8,105 nt of DNA, from contig JAAEMC010000293.1 in assembly GCA_024225895.1 (NCBI GenBank), forward strand, positions 1-8,105. Reading direction: 5' to 3'. Below are positions 1 to 6,111 of this stretch, piece after piece (within the stretch, counting starts at the first letter, position 1; each line of letters begins with the position of its first letter). A program made the translations under genes and the position numbers. The notes under the pieces were generated by a model. That model saw only the letters and a list, made by a program, of their open reading frames with translations. It was not told the DNA's origin and did no database searches. Origin of the DNA: Desulfobacteraceae bacterium (GTDB lineage Bacteria; Desulfobacterota; Desulfobacteria; Desulfobacterales; Desulfobacteraceae).

Positions 1-988
1 GGCAGTTCATGGGTTTGATTGCATATTCCTCTTCATCAATAACAGAGGTATACATATTTTCCCGGTAGTTGTCCCAATGGCCGCTTTGTTCCCACAATTG
101 GCGGTTGAGCATGACAGGGGTCTTGGTCTCCACATAACCGGCACTTTTATGTTCTTGGCGCCAATATGCCAAAAGTGCATTCCAGATATCCATGCCTTTG
201 GAATGAAAAAAGGGCATTCCGGCCGCTTCATCATGAAAAGAGTAAAGGTCCAGGCGGGTTCCGAGTTTACGGTGGTCCCGTTTTTTTGCCTCTTCAATCA
301 GGTGAAGGTGCTTGTTGAGTTTCTTTTTGTCAAAAAAGGAGATGCCGTACAGCCTTTGAAGTTGTTCCCTTGTCTGGTCTGCCCGCCAGTAGGCACCGGA
401 GATCTTCATCAGCTTGAATCCTTTGATCATGCCTGTATGGGGGATATGCGGCCCGCGGCACAGATCAACAAAGTTCCCGTTTTGATAGAGGGAAATTTCC
501 TGGTCTTCAAGTTCATTGATCAGCTCGGTCTTGAACAGGTTGTTCTTGAATATATCCAGTGCTTCCTGTTTTGATACCACTTTTCTTGAAAATGTATTTT
601 TGGCTTTAATAATTTTTTTCATCTCTGCTTCAATGGGCGTAAAATCTTCTTCAGAAATGGGATTCATGTCAATGTCGTAATAGAAACCGTCTTCCACAAC
701 CGGTCCTATGGTCAGCTTGGCATCTTTGTAGATATTTTGCACGGCCTCGGCCATAACATGGGCAGTGGAGTGGCGCAGGATCTCAAGCCCCTCATCATCA
801 TTGACAGTGATAAAATTAATTGAACAGTCTTCTTGAATGGGAAGGCTCAAATCAAGGGCATTGCCGCTTATTTTCATGGCAACACAATTCCTTGAAAATC
901 CTTCGGAAATACTAAGCGCTACATCAAGCCCTGTGGGGAAGTCCTCAAAACTCTTTATACTCTGGTCGGGAAATGTTATGTTGATCAT
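1..988 (-). CDS. thrS: Threonyl-tRNA synthetase, N-terminal half (cut by window edge)
   Basis: Charges tRNA-Thr with threonine in the cytoplasm. The minus-strand frame is open from an ATG at 988-986 to the left edge, giving 329 residues of a protein that is about 640 long in E. coli. Residues 1-60 fit the TGS domain. The editing domain follows, with the HxxxH motif (HSTAH, His73 and His77) and the partner motif LCRGPH (Cys177, His181) that hydrolyses Ser-tRNA-Thr. The catalytic core then begins (GAYWRAD, GTRLDLYSFHDEAAGMPFFH), and the window ends at KPMNC, whose Cys is the first ligand of the active-site zinc (Cys334 in E. coli). The start is supported by AGGA six bases upstream. The other nearby ATG, at 995-993, is out of frame. 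The gene is divergent from rnd across 81 bp. Nothing looks broken; the missing 3' half lies outside the window. Confidence 0.97.
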   Translation of the reverse strand, partial: MINITFPDQSIKSFEDFPTGLDVALSISEGFSRNCVAMKISGNALDLSLPIQEDCSINFITVNDDEGLEILRHSTAHVMAEAVQNIYKDAKLTIGPVVEDGFYYDIDMNPISEEDFTPIEAEMKKIIKAKNTFSRKVVSKQEALDIFKNNLFKTELINELEDQEISLYQNGNFVDLCRGPHIPHTGMIKGFKLMKISGAYWRADQTREQLQRLYGISFFDKKKLNKHLHLIEEAKKRDHRKLGTRLDLYSFHDEAAGMPFFHSKGMDIWNALLAYWRQEHKSAGYVETKTPVMLNRQLWEQSGHWDNYRENMYTSVIDEEEYAIKPMNC

Positions 989-1069
989 CTTGCATCCTGT
1001 TGGTTTTATCGGGTTCAAAATATAAAAGAAAGATTTTAGAAGAATAGGCCTCAACAATCAAGTGAAAAA

Positions 1070-2203
1070 ATGCATAGTTACAAGTTAATCGAGTCTGACA
1101 GCGAGTTTGAAATCCTTTGTGGGGAACTTGCGGAACAAAAAATTATCGGAGTGGATCTGGAAGCGGATTCCATGCACTGTTTCAAGGAAAAGGTCTGCCT
1201 TATACAAATTGCCTCATCAGCAGGTTCTTATGTAGTGGACCCATTTTGTGTAAAGGTGTTTGACCCTTTTACGCAAATATTGGAAAATCCTGCCATTGTG
1301 AAAGTCTTTCATGGCGCGGATTTTGATATCAGAAGCCTTGACAGGGATTTCAATGCACGGGTGTATTCCCTTTTTGATACGGAAATTGCCTGCCGTTTTC
1401 TTGGGATGAAAGAAAGGGGCCTTGCTGCACTGTTAAAAAAGTATTTCAACCTTCTGGTGGATAAAAAATTTCAAAAACATGACTGGTCAAAACGGCCCCT
1501 GCCAAAAGATATGCTCGCCTATGCCGCCACAGATGTGAATCACCTGATTGAGCTGCACGGGATCATCAAAAAAAGACTTGAAGGCAACAATCGGCTGGCC
1601 TGGGCAATGGAAGAATTTGAGCGGCAAACTGAGGTCCGATATGAGAATAATCATTCGCTGCCTCTCTTTAAACGGTTTAAGGGCGCCGGCAAACTTGATA
1701 AACGAAGCCTTGCCGTACTGGAAAACCTGTTGTTGGTCCGGATGAAGAGAGCTCAAAAATGGGATTTGCCGGTATTTAAAATTATTTCCAACCAGTCGAT
1801 TTTAAAAATGGTGGAAACCAGGCCCGATACTATGGCAAAACTGGCCCGGACCAGGGCGTTAAGCCCCAAACAGGTAGACCGGTATGGACAGATGTGTGTT
1901 GAGGCTATTCAACAGGCATTGAAACTGGATTCAAAAGATTTGCCAAAGTATCCTAAAAACAATTTGCCCAAAATAAGCCATAAAACCAGGCAGGTTATTA
2001 AAAATTTAAAAATCATGCGGGAAACCCAAAGTCGGCACTTAGGCATTGAGCCCGGATTTTTAATCAATAATGGCTTGATCATATCCATTGCCGTTGACAA
2101 TCCCTCATCAATGGAAGGGCTTGCCAGGGTGCAAAATATATTCAGGTGGCAAATAGAAGCCATTGGCCAAAAGATATTAAACACTTTGGAAGAATGCAGA
2201 TAA
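1070..2203 (+). CDS. rnd: Ribonuclease D
   Basis: A 3'-5' exoribonuclease that trims tRNA precursors and other small RNA 3' ends, using two metal ions. The 377-residue length matches E. coli RNase D (about 375). The DEDDy exonuclease residues are visible: Asp29 and Glu31 in VDLEADSM, Asp86 in HGADFDI, and Tyr151 and Asp155 in YAATD. Residues 207-290 fit the HRDC RNA-binding domain, and the remaining C-terminal ~80 residues fit the second, more divergent HRDC-like domain of the family. The ATG at 1070 has only a weak ribosome site (AAGTG, 1060-1064). No better start is seen. The stop lies 14 bp before the chosen dapF start, so the two are probably co-transcribed. I see no convincing sigma-70 promoter in the 81-bp gap shared with thrS. 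Confidence 0.95.
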   Translation: MHSYKLIESDSEFEILCGELAEQKIIGVDLEADSMHCFKEKVCLIQIASSAGSYVVDPFCVKVFDPFTQILENPAIVKVFHGADFDIRSLDRDFNARVYSLFDTEIACRFLGMKERGLAALLKKYFNLLVDKKFQKHDWSKRPLPKDMLAYAATDVNHLIELHGIIKKRLEGNNRLAWAMEEFERQTEVRYENNHSLPLFKRFKGAGKLDKRSLAVLENLLLVRMKRAQKWDLPVFKIISNQSILKMVETRPDTMAKLARTRALSPKQVDRYGQMCVEAIQQALKLDSKDLPKYPKNNLPKISHKTRQVIKNLKIMRETQSRHLGIEPGFLINNGLIISIAVDNPSSMEGLARVQNIFRWQIEAIGQKILNTLEECR

Positions 2204-2217
2204 ACAAAAGGAATAAA

Positions 2218-3069
2218 ATGGAGTTATCTTTTTCAAAAATGCAGGGCCTGGGCAATGATTTTGTTATGCTGGATGACAGAAATAAACAGATTGAAAAACA
2301 GATCCCTTTCTCCGAGCTTGCCAAAATCTTATGTTCAAGACGATTTGGCATCGGAGGGGACGGTATTATCCTTATCCAGGAATCACATGACCATGATATG
2401 AAGTTTGCAATTTTTAATTGTGATGGATCCGAGGCCCAGATGTGTGGAAACGGGATGAGATGTTTTGGTAAATATCTCTGGGAAAAAAATATTCTAAAAC
2501 AAAAAAAGATTCGGGTGGAAACCCGTGCCGGCACAATAATTCCCGAAGTTGTAGTTGATGAGAATGATCTGGTATCTTCTGTTACCGTGGATATGGGAGA
2601 GCCCATATTGGAAAGTCAAAAGATTCCCTTTATTTGCGATCATGAAAAAGCGGTTGAAGAACCATTAGAAGTCGGAAACCAGAACTTCAAAGTTACTGCT
2701 GTCTCCATGGGCAATCCCCATGCAGTCATTTTTGTTAATGGGTATGAGGGCATTGATCTTGAGAAGATCGGGCCAAAGATAGAGACCCATGAACGGTTTC
2801 CGGAAAAGACCAATGTGGAGTTTATAAAGGTGGTCAATGAAAATGAACTGGACATGCGGGTCTGGGAACGGGGAGCCGGTATCACAATGGCTTGCGGCAC
2901 CGGGGCATGCGCATCTCTTGTGGCAGCTCACATGACGGGAAGATCCGCCAATAAGGCCGTGATACATCTGTCAGGCGGCGATCTTGCCATTGAGTGGAAC
3001 AAAGAAGATAATCATATCTATAAAACCGGATCGGCTATGATGGTTTTTGAGGGCAGTGTCACTATTTAG
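2218..3069 (+). CDS. dapF: Diaminopimelate epimerase
   Basis: Converts LL-diaminopimelate to meso-diaminopimelate, for lysine and peptidoglycan synthesis, by a cofactor-free two-base mechanism in the cytoplasm. I chose ATG 2218 (283 residues) rather than the upstream ATG at 2146. The family N-terminus (MELSFSKMQGLGNDFV) begins there, AAGGA lies about five bases upstream, and the longer form would overlap the end of rnd with unrelated sequence. The catalytic cysteines are Cys76 in MCGNGMRC and Cys226 in ACGTGAC. Substrate-binding motifs GNPHAV (His168) and WERGAG (Glu217) are present. The motif after ERGAG reads ITMACGTG, where many homologues have ETxACGTG; both catalytic residues remain. It lies 14 bp behind rnd. 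Its stop codon overlaps by 8 bp the end of a decayed convergent gene. Confidence 0.97.
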   Translation: MELSFSKMQGLGNDFVMLDDRNKQIEKQIPFSELAKILCSRRFGIGGDGIILIQESHDHDMKFAIFNCDGSEAQMCGNGMRCFGKYLWEKNILKQKKIRVETRAGTIIPEVVVDENDLVSSVTVDMGEPILESQKIPFICDHEKAVEEPLEVGNQNFKVTAVSMGNPHAVIFVNGYEGIDLEKIGPKIETHERFPEKTNVEFIKVVNENELDMRVWERGAGITMACGTGACASLVAAHMTGRSANKAVIHLSGGDLAIEWNKEDNHIYKTGSAMMVFEGSVTI

Positions 3070-3332
3070 CGTCTAATAAGCATTTAAGTTTTTTAGTATA
3101 ACTGATAACCCCCATGGGGTCATAATTCTTGGATTTTTCATTCATAAAGCCGTGGAAATAATCTGTTTTAACACAGGTGACACGGCTTTTCTTTTTCATG
3201 GATAAAATTAGTTCATCCACCTCCATAAGGGCTTATCATAACCGGCCAATCTTTTTTAAAGCCAAGTCTTTTGGCCATTCTTTCCAGAGCTGCTGTCCTT
3301 CCGAATATGTCTGAAACAATCATTAAAGCCAT
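3062..3332 (-). pseudogene. Remnant of an alpha/beta hydrolase (dienelactone-hydrolase-like), central part deleted and frame shifted
   Basis: Two short minus-strand frames abut. Piece A runs from ATG 3332 to TGA 3213 (39 residues: MALMIVSDIFGRTAALERMA, then ending near ISPYGGG). It resembles the N-terminal strand and SDIFGRT motif of small alpha/beta hydrolases. Piece B is read one frame over, from about 3220 to TAG 3062 (52 residues). It contains VTCVKTDYFHGFMNEKSKNYD, quoted here as two motifs, VTCVKTDYFHG and FMNEKSKNYD. HGFMN with a following NYD is how the catalytic-His end of this family commonly reads. The ~120-150 residue middle, with the nucleophile elbow, is absent. The join is near 3213-3225, by PYGG in piece A and VDEL in piece B. 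It follows the rhomboid gene on the same strand by 41 bp, with GAGG about 12 bases before ATG 3332, so it may once have been its operon partner. The family call comes from remembered motifs, not from a search. Confidence 0.72.
3146..3200 (+). terminator. Possible terminator hairpin downstream of dapF
   Basis: Inverted repeat AAAGCCGTG (3146-3154) and CACGGCTTT (3181-3189) with a 26-nt interior, which holds a smaller CTGT/ACAG stem (3163-3166 and 3173-3176). It is followed on the plus strand by TTTTCTTTTT. It lies 77 bp after the dapF stop, where a plus-strand terminator is expected. The same bases encode part of the decayed hydrolase on the other strand, so the symmetry may be fortuitous, and the large interior makes it weaker than a textbook intrinsic terminator. 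Confidence 0.4.
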
Positions 3333-3373
3333 TTAATGGTAAATCCTCATTTCACTCAAATTTAGGGTAAAGT

Positions 3374-4231
3374 TTAATATCCTTTAAAAAACGCAAAAAC
3401 CACTATGAACAAGACAATGATCATGTAAGAAAACTGATTTTCCGGCTGCTTGTATTTTGCGGAGACAACAAAAAAAATCAGGCCTGCCAGAAGGCCTGCC
3501 AGAAATCCAAAAATATGAGCTGAAACATCTGTCTTTTCCCCCTGGCTGAACATGCCCACAAGGGTGGCGCCTGCAGCCAGGGGGAAAAGGCTTTTTATCT
3601 TGAAAGCTTTGTCTTTTCGTGTCATTTGAAAAGCGGCAAGCGCACCTGCAGCCCCCATTACAGCTGTGGATGCACCAATGGAAAGATGTGCTGTTTTATA
3701 AAAAAGTGCGTTAAGATAATTGCCCGCTGCCCCTGAGATGAGCAATAAAAGAGTGCCGGTGCCATAGCCGGTTAACGTGATTAATGGTGCGCCGAAAATA
3801 AGCATACCGCCCATATTGCCGATCAAGTGCTGCCCGTCTGCATGCAGGAAAAGGGCGGTGATGGTTCTAAAGACCTCACCTTGAAGGATATAAAGGGCTG
3901 AGGAACCAAATTTGGATATCCATTCCAAATGGAGTCCAAAGTGGATGCCGCCCAAATGGATGGCCCAAAGTATGAGCATGATGGTAACAGCAGTCATGGA
4001 TTTAAAAGAAGAGACAGGGATTTTTTGAATCTGATTTCTAAAGGATAAGAACCTGTTCTCCCTAAAATAAGTTTCAATGGCGCTCAACGCCTTTGATTTG
4101 TCTTCTTCGGTTACCAGAAGTGAAAAGCCGTAATCGGTTTTAACGGATACAGAGTCAATATTCTGGGATTCTAAAATCAGGATCAAGAGGTTGGCTTTTT
4201 TCACAGAAAGGTTTTTAAAAATTTCTTCCAT
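3374..4231 (-). CDS. Rhomboid-family intramembrane serine protease
   Basis: A polytopic inner-membrane protease that cleaves transmembrane substrates within the bilayer. It has 285 residues. A soluble N-terminal region (about 1-75), presumably cytoplasmic, precedes hydrophobic segments from about residue 79 to the C-terminus. The rhomboid signatures are all present: HADGQHLIGNM (His135 and Asn139 of the HxxxN oxyanion region in TM2), GASTAVMG with catalytic Ser188, and SAHIFGFLAG with catalytic His239. The last hydrophobic segment (about 268-283) ends in a short basic tail. The ATG at 4231 has little ribosome-site signal (AAAAG directly upstream). The gene is divergent from the FAH-family gene and upstream, on the same strand, of the hydrolase remnant. 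The substrate cannot be predicted. Confidence 0.93.
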   Translation of the reverse strand: MEEIFKNLSVKKANLLILILESQNIDSVSVKTDYGFSLLVTEEDKSKALSAIETYFRENRFLSFRNQIQKIPVSSFKSMTAVTIMLILWAIHLGGIHFGLHLEWISKFGSSALYILQGEVFRTITALFLHADGQHLIGNMGGMLIFGAPLITLTGYGTGTLLLLISGAAGNYLNALFYKTAHLSIGASTAVMGAAGALAAFQMTRKDKAFKIKSLFPLAAGATLVGMFSQGEKTDVSAHIFGFLAGLLAGLIFFVVSAKYKQPENQFSYMIIVLFIVVFAFFKGY

Positions 4232-4279
4232 CTTTTAATTTTGACGCTTGATCTTTGCTGGCATAGGTTTTAAGGAATA

Positions 4280-4309
4280 TTGACAGATTCTTTTTAAAAT
4301 TAAGATAAT
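4280..4309 (+). promoter_or_regulatory. Sigma-70-like promoter for the FAH-family gene
   Basis: TTGACA (4280-4285) matches the -35 consensus exactly. After an 18-bp AT-rich spacer comes GATAAT (4304-4309), one mismatch from TATAAT. The predicted start near 4316 gives a leader of about 29 bases before ATG 4345. Confidence 0.5.
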
Positions 4310-4344
4310 TTATTTTGATAGCTATTACCAGGAGAAAACAAATA

Positions 4345-5151
4345 ATGCATATTATACGGTTTGAAGGGGAAGACAATGAGATTCACTGGGGCTGCGACTA
4401 TAAAAACAATGAGACAACAATTGTCAGGGGAGATCTGTATAGCCGGATCATTGAAACGGATAAAAGGGTGACGGTAAAAACGCTTTTATCCCCTGTGGCA
4501 CCGCCGGCTATTATTTGTATCGGGCTTAACTACAGACTTCATGCCAAGGAAACCGATTTGCCCATTCCCGAGTACCCCGTGGTGTTTATGAAAAATCCAG
4601 GGGCTGCCACGGCCCACAAAACAGATATCCTTATTCCCAGGTCCTGTGTGGACCCGCCCCAGGTAGATTATGAAGCAGAACTTGGGGTGATAATCGGAAA
4701 ACCAGCCAAGAATATCAGTTCTGAAGAGGCTTTAGACTATGTGTTCGGGTATACATGTGCCAATGATGTCTCCGCCAGAAGGTGGCAGAAACATGCCGGC
4801 GGTAATCAATGGGTCAAGGCAAAAAGTTTTGATACCTTTTGTCCCTTTGGACCCTGGATTGTGACCGCAGATGAGATCAAAGATCCCCAGGATCTTGGCA
4901 TCCAATGCCTGCTGAACAATGAAATCATGCAGAAAAGCAATACCTCGGATATGATTTTTACCGTGGCCCAGATCATCTCTTACCTTTCCCAGTCTGCCAC
5001 ACTTTTTCCTGGGACGATAATTTTAACCGGCACGCCCAGCGGTGTGGGATTTACAAGGGAACCACCGGTCTTTTTAAAGCCGGGCGATGTTGTGCAAACC
5101 AGGATTGAAAAAATAGGTGTGCTGGAGAATGGAGTGAGCCTGGAGGAATAA
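4345..5151 (+). CDS. Fumarylacetoacetate hydrolase (FAH) family protein
   Basis: A metal-dependent enzyme of the FAH / 2-keto-4-pentenoate hydratase superfamily, which hydrolyses, hydrates or decarboxylates 2-oxo acids of aromatic breakdown or acylpyruvates. I chose ATG 4345 (268 residues) because AGGAG (4330-4334) lies ten bases upstream. The frame is open further, to a TTG at 4315, but that would place the ribosome site inside the gene. Family motifs are IGLNYRLHAKE (60-69), FMKNPGA (81-87), the metal ligands Glu110 and Glu112 in DYEAELGV with Asp141 in CANDVSAR, KSFDTFCPFGPW (160-171) and TGTPSGVG near the C-terminus. It has its own promoter and a hairpin behind it, so it appears monocistronic. 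No other catabolic gene is nearby, and the substrate cannot be named from sequence. Confidence 0.92.
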   Translation: MHIIRFEGEDNEIHWGCDYKNNETTIVRGDLYSRIIETDKRVTVKTLLSPVAPPAIICIGLNYRLHAKETDLPIPEYPVVFMKNPGAATAHKTDILIPRSCVDPPQVDYEAELGVIIGKPAKNISSEEALDYVFGYTCANDVSARRWQKHAGGNQWVKAKSFDTFCPFGPWIVTADEIKDPQDLGIQCLLNNEIMQKSNTSDMIFTVAQIISYLSQSATLFPGTIILTGTPSGVGFTREPPVFLKPGDVVQTRIEKIGVLENGVSLEE

Positions 5152-5185
5152 TCCGGTCAAACCCTTTGATAGGCCATCCAAATAA

Positions 5186-5235
5186 ACTTCAGTCCGGGGG
5201 CCTTAGATAAGGCCCCCGGACATAAACCCTGAAGT
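5186..5235. terminator. Long GC-rich hairpin between convergent genes, probable bidirectional terminator
   Basis: A perfect 14-bp inverted repeat, GTCCGGGGGCCTTA (5192-5205) and TAAGGCCCCCGGAC (5208-5221), has only two bases between the arms, so the real loop is probably four or more. An outer pair, ACTTCAG (5186-5192) and CTGAAGT (5229-5235), extends the symmetry around a small bulge. It lies between the FAH-family stop (5151) and the stop of the convergent ZraP-like gene (5290). Neither side has a clear run of T, so it is not a classical intrinsic terminator. It could instead be a transcript-end stabiliser or a copy of a dispersed palindromic element. Confidence 0.65.
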
Positions 5236-5289
5236 GGTCTTTAAAATGGTTTCAACCGTCAGGGTAGTATAAAAAATGGCATCAGAATA

Positions 5290-5784
5290 TTAATTCGAGC
5301 TGGCACTGCAACCGCCGCCGCCAAATCCTTTGTTTTTAAAGGCTCTCTTGCCACCAAATCCTCTGCCTGTCATCATGTGTAATTCCGGTGCTATCTTTTT
5401 AGCTTCCAGCATAAAGTCGATGCGTTTGTCACGAATCTGCTTTTCCAGGTCGGCGATCTGATTGGAAATGCCGGAGAGCTTTGCTTTGTCAGGATCAGAT
5501 GTTTCCATTAACATCCGCATTTCCTGGCGATTCTGAAACATGGCCTGCCTGATTTCATAGGTGTTGTCGATGAATTGCTGTTTCAGAGTCTTAAGTTGTT
5601 CACGCTGGGACTCGGAAAGGTCCTGCCAGGCCCCCCGTCCTTTTCCTTGTCCCTGGCAGTCCTCATTATACCCATACCCCATTCCGCGTTGGGACCCTCG
5701 ATGTCCGCCGCCCCATGCCATTACACTGCCGGAAATCAGGACAACTGCTAAAAAAGAACTGATCAAAATAACTGTTTTTTTCAT
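5290..5784 (-). CDS. Periplasmic ZraP/CpxP-like (Spy/LTxxQ family) metal- or stress-responsive protein
   Basis: Small periplasmic proteins of this family act as chaperone and/or metal-binding repressor of a partner two-component system. It has 164 residues. A signal peptide (basic MKK, hydrophobic 5-20, cleavage probably after VMA at 23) is followed by a Gly-rich stretch. Next comes an LTxxQ-type motif, LSESQREQLKTL (56-67), and a long helical region (56-135) with DPDKAKLSGISNQIADLEKQ, very like the corresponding part of E. coli ZraP. The C-terminus is Gly-rich with GFGGGGCSASSN. Only two histidines remain in the mature protein (28 and 136), with Cys43 and Cys159, so its metal ligands may differ from the His-rich E. 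coli protein as I recall it. The start has a strong AGGAG (5797-5793). It is divergent from a histidine kinase and has a perfect sigma-54 promoter upstream. Confidence 0.85.
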   Translation of the reverse strand: MKKTVILISSFLAVVLISGSVMAWGGGHRGSQRGMGYGYNEDCQGQGKGRGAWQDLSESQREQLKTLKQQFIDNTYEIRQAMFQNRQEMRMLMETSDPDKAKLSGISNQIADLEKQIRDKRIDFMLEAKKIAPELHMMTGRGFGGKRAFKNKGFGGGGCSASSN

Positions 5785-5853
5785 AATTAAATCTCCTATT
5801 AAAAGTTTATGTTAAAATTCGATCATTTTTGTTTTGATCTGCCCATTGAATAG

Positions 5854-5869
5854 AGCAAGGGGTGTGCCA
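5854..5869 (-). promoter_or_regulatory. Sigma-54 (RpoN) -24/-12 promoter for the ZraP-like gene
   Basis: Read on the minus strand, the motif is TGGCAC-ACCCC-TTGCT, an exact match to the sigma-54 consensus TGGCAC-R-N4-TTGCW with the GG and GC ten bases apart. The predicted start near 5843 gives a leader of about 58 bases before the ATG at 5784, with a strong ribosome site inside it. E. coli zraP is also known to be sigma-54 dependent, which supports the call. Confidence 0.88.
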
Positions 5870-6048
5870 GGCAGTAACTAAAATAGTCAACAGTCTGTAA
5901 TTTAAGGATATTTTAAGCGTTTTCTATCAGGCCTGTTGTGTTTTGAATTTTTAAACTGTATACTTTTTACCCGATCCCCTGTATCCAGGTGTAACCAAAC
6001 TACCCGGTTTGAAGAAGGTGATTTGGCAAAACCCTTGAAGATAGCGGA

Positions 6049-6064
6049 TGGTACTGATTTTGCT
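6049..6064 (+). promoter_or_regulatory. Sigma-54 (RpoN) -24/-12 promoter for the histidine kinase operon
   Basis: TGGTAC-TGATT-TTGCT differs from the conserved -24 and -12 blocks at one position (T for C in the -24 box). It keeps the invariant GG (6050-6051) and GC (6062-6063) with ten bases between. The predicted start near 6075 gives a leader of about 37 bases before ATG 6112. It mirrors the promoter of the ZraP-like gene, as in the divergent zraP/zraSR arrangement. Confidence 0.72.
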
Positions 6065-6111
6065 TGTTAAAATGGGAGATGATGAATAATTAAAACGGTA
6101 AAATAGTATAT

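Larger units (their letters stand above)
5785..6111. other. 327-bp divergent regulatory region between the ZraP-like gene and the histidine kinase
   Basis: No coding sequence is seen. The region holds two outward-facing sigma-54 promoter motifs, described separately, whose inner edges are about 180 bp apart. Between them are short palindromes: ACAG-T-CTGT (5890-5898), CAGGCCTG (5928-5935), CCTG-TATC-CAGG (5978-5989) and CAAAC-N6-GTTTG (5996-6011). These are candidate activator sites. A GATCA-N9-TGATC repeat (5821-5839) falls in the predicted leader of the ZraP-like gene. Confidence 0.7.

Noticed and set aside
77..574. 165-codon plus-strand open frame over thrS
   Set aside because: Antisense shadow. 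The minus strand encodes unmistakable threonyl-tRNA synthetase motifs through the whole stretch.
2146..2217. Upstream extension of dapF to ATG 2146
   Set aside because: It overlaps the end of rnd, has no family-like sequence, and the ribosome site and conserved N-terminus point to ATG 2218.
3110..3119. Perfect palindrome CCCCATGGGG
   Set aside because: It encodes DPMG in the hydrolase remnant and is too short to stand alone as a repeat or operator.
3242..3276. GGCCAA/TTGGCC inverted repeat around a T-rich stretch
   Set aside because: The bases lie in coding sequence of the hydrolase remnant (MAKRLGFKKDWP), and the arms are short and far apart.
5821..5839. GATCA-N9-TGATC inverted repeat in the leader of the ZraP-like gene
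   Set aside because: Five-base arms in AT-rich DNA are expected by chance, and no stable hairpin or known operator is recognisable.
5936..5964. Possible sigma-70 promoter (TTGTGT ... TATACT) in the divergent gap
   Set aside because: Good -10 but only half of the -35 matches. AT-rich DNA gives such matches by chance, and the sigma-54 motifs explain the region better.
6024..6039. Second sigma-54-like motif TGGCAA-N5-TTGAA upstream of the kinase
   Set aside because: The invariant GC of the -12 box is GA here, and a better motif with GG-N10-GC lies 25 bp downstream at 6049-6064.
6072..6089. Five-codon upstream frame (MGDDE) before the kinase
   Set aside because: Its ATG is at or before the predicted transcription start and no ribosome site precedes it, so translation is unlikely.
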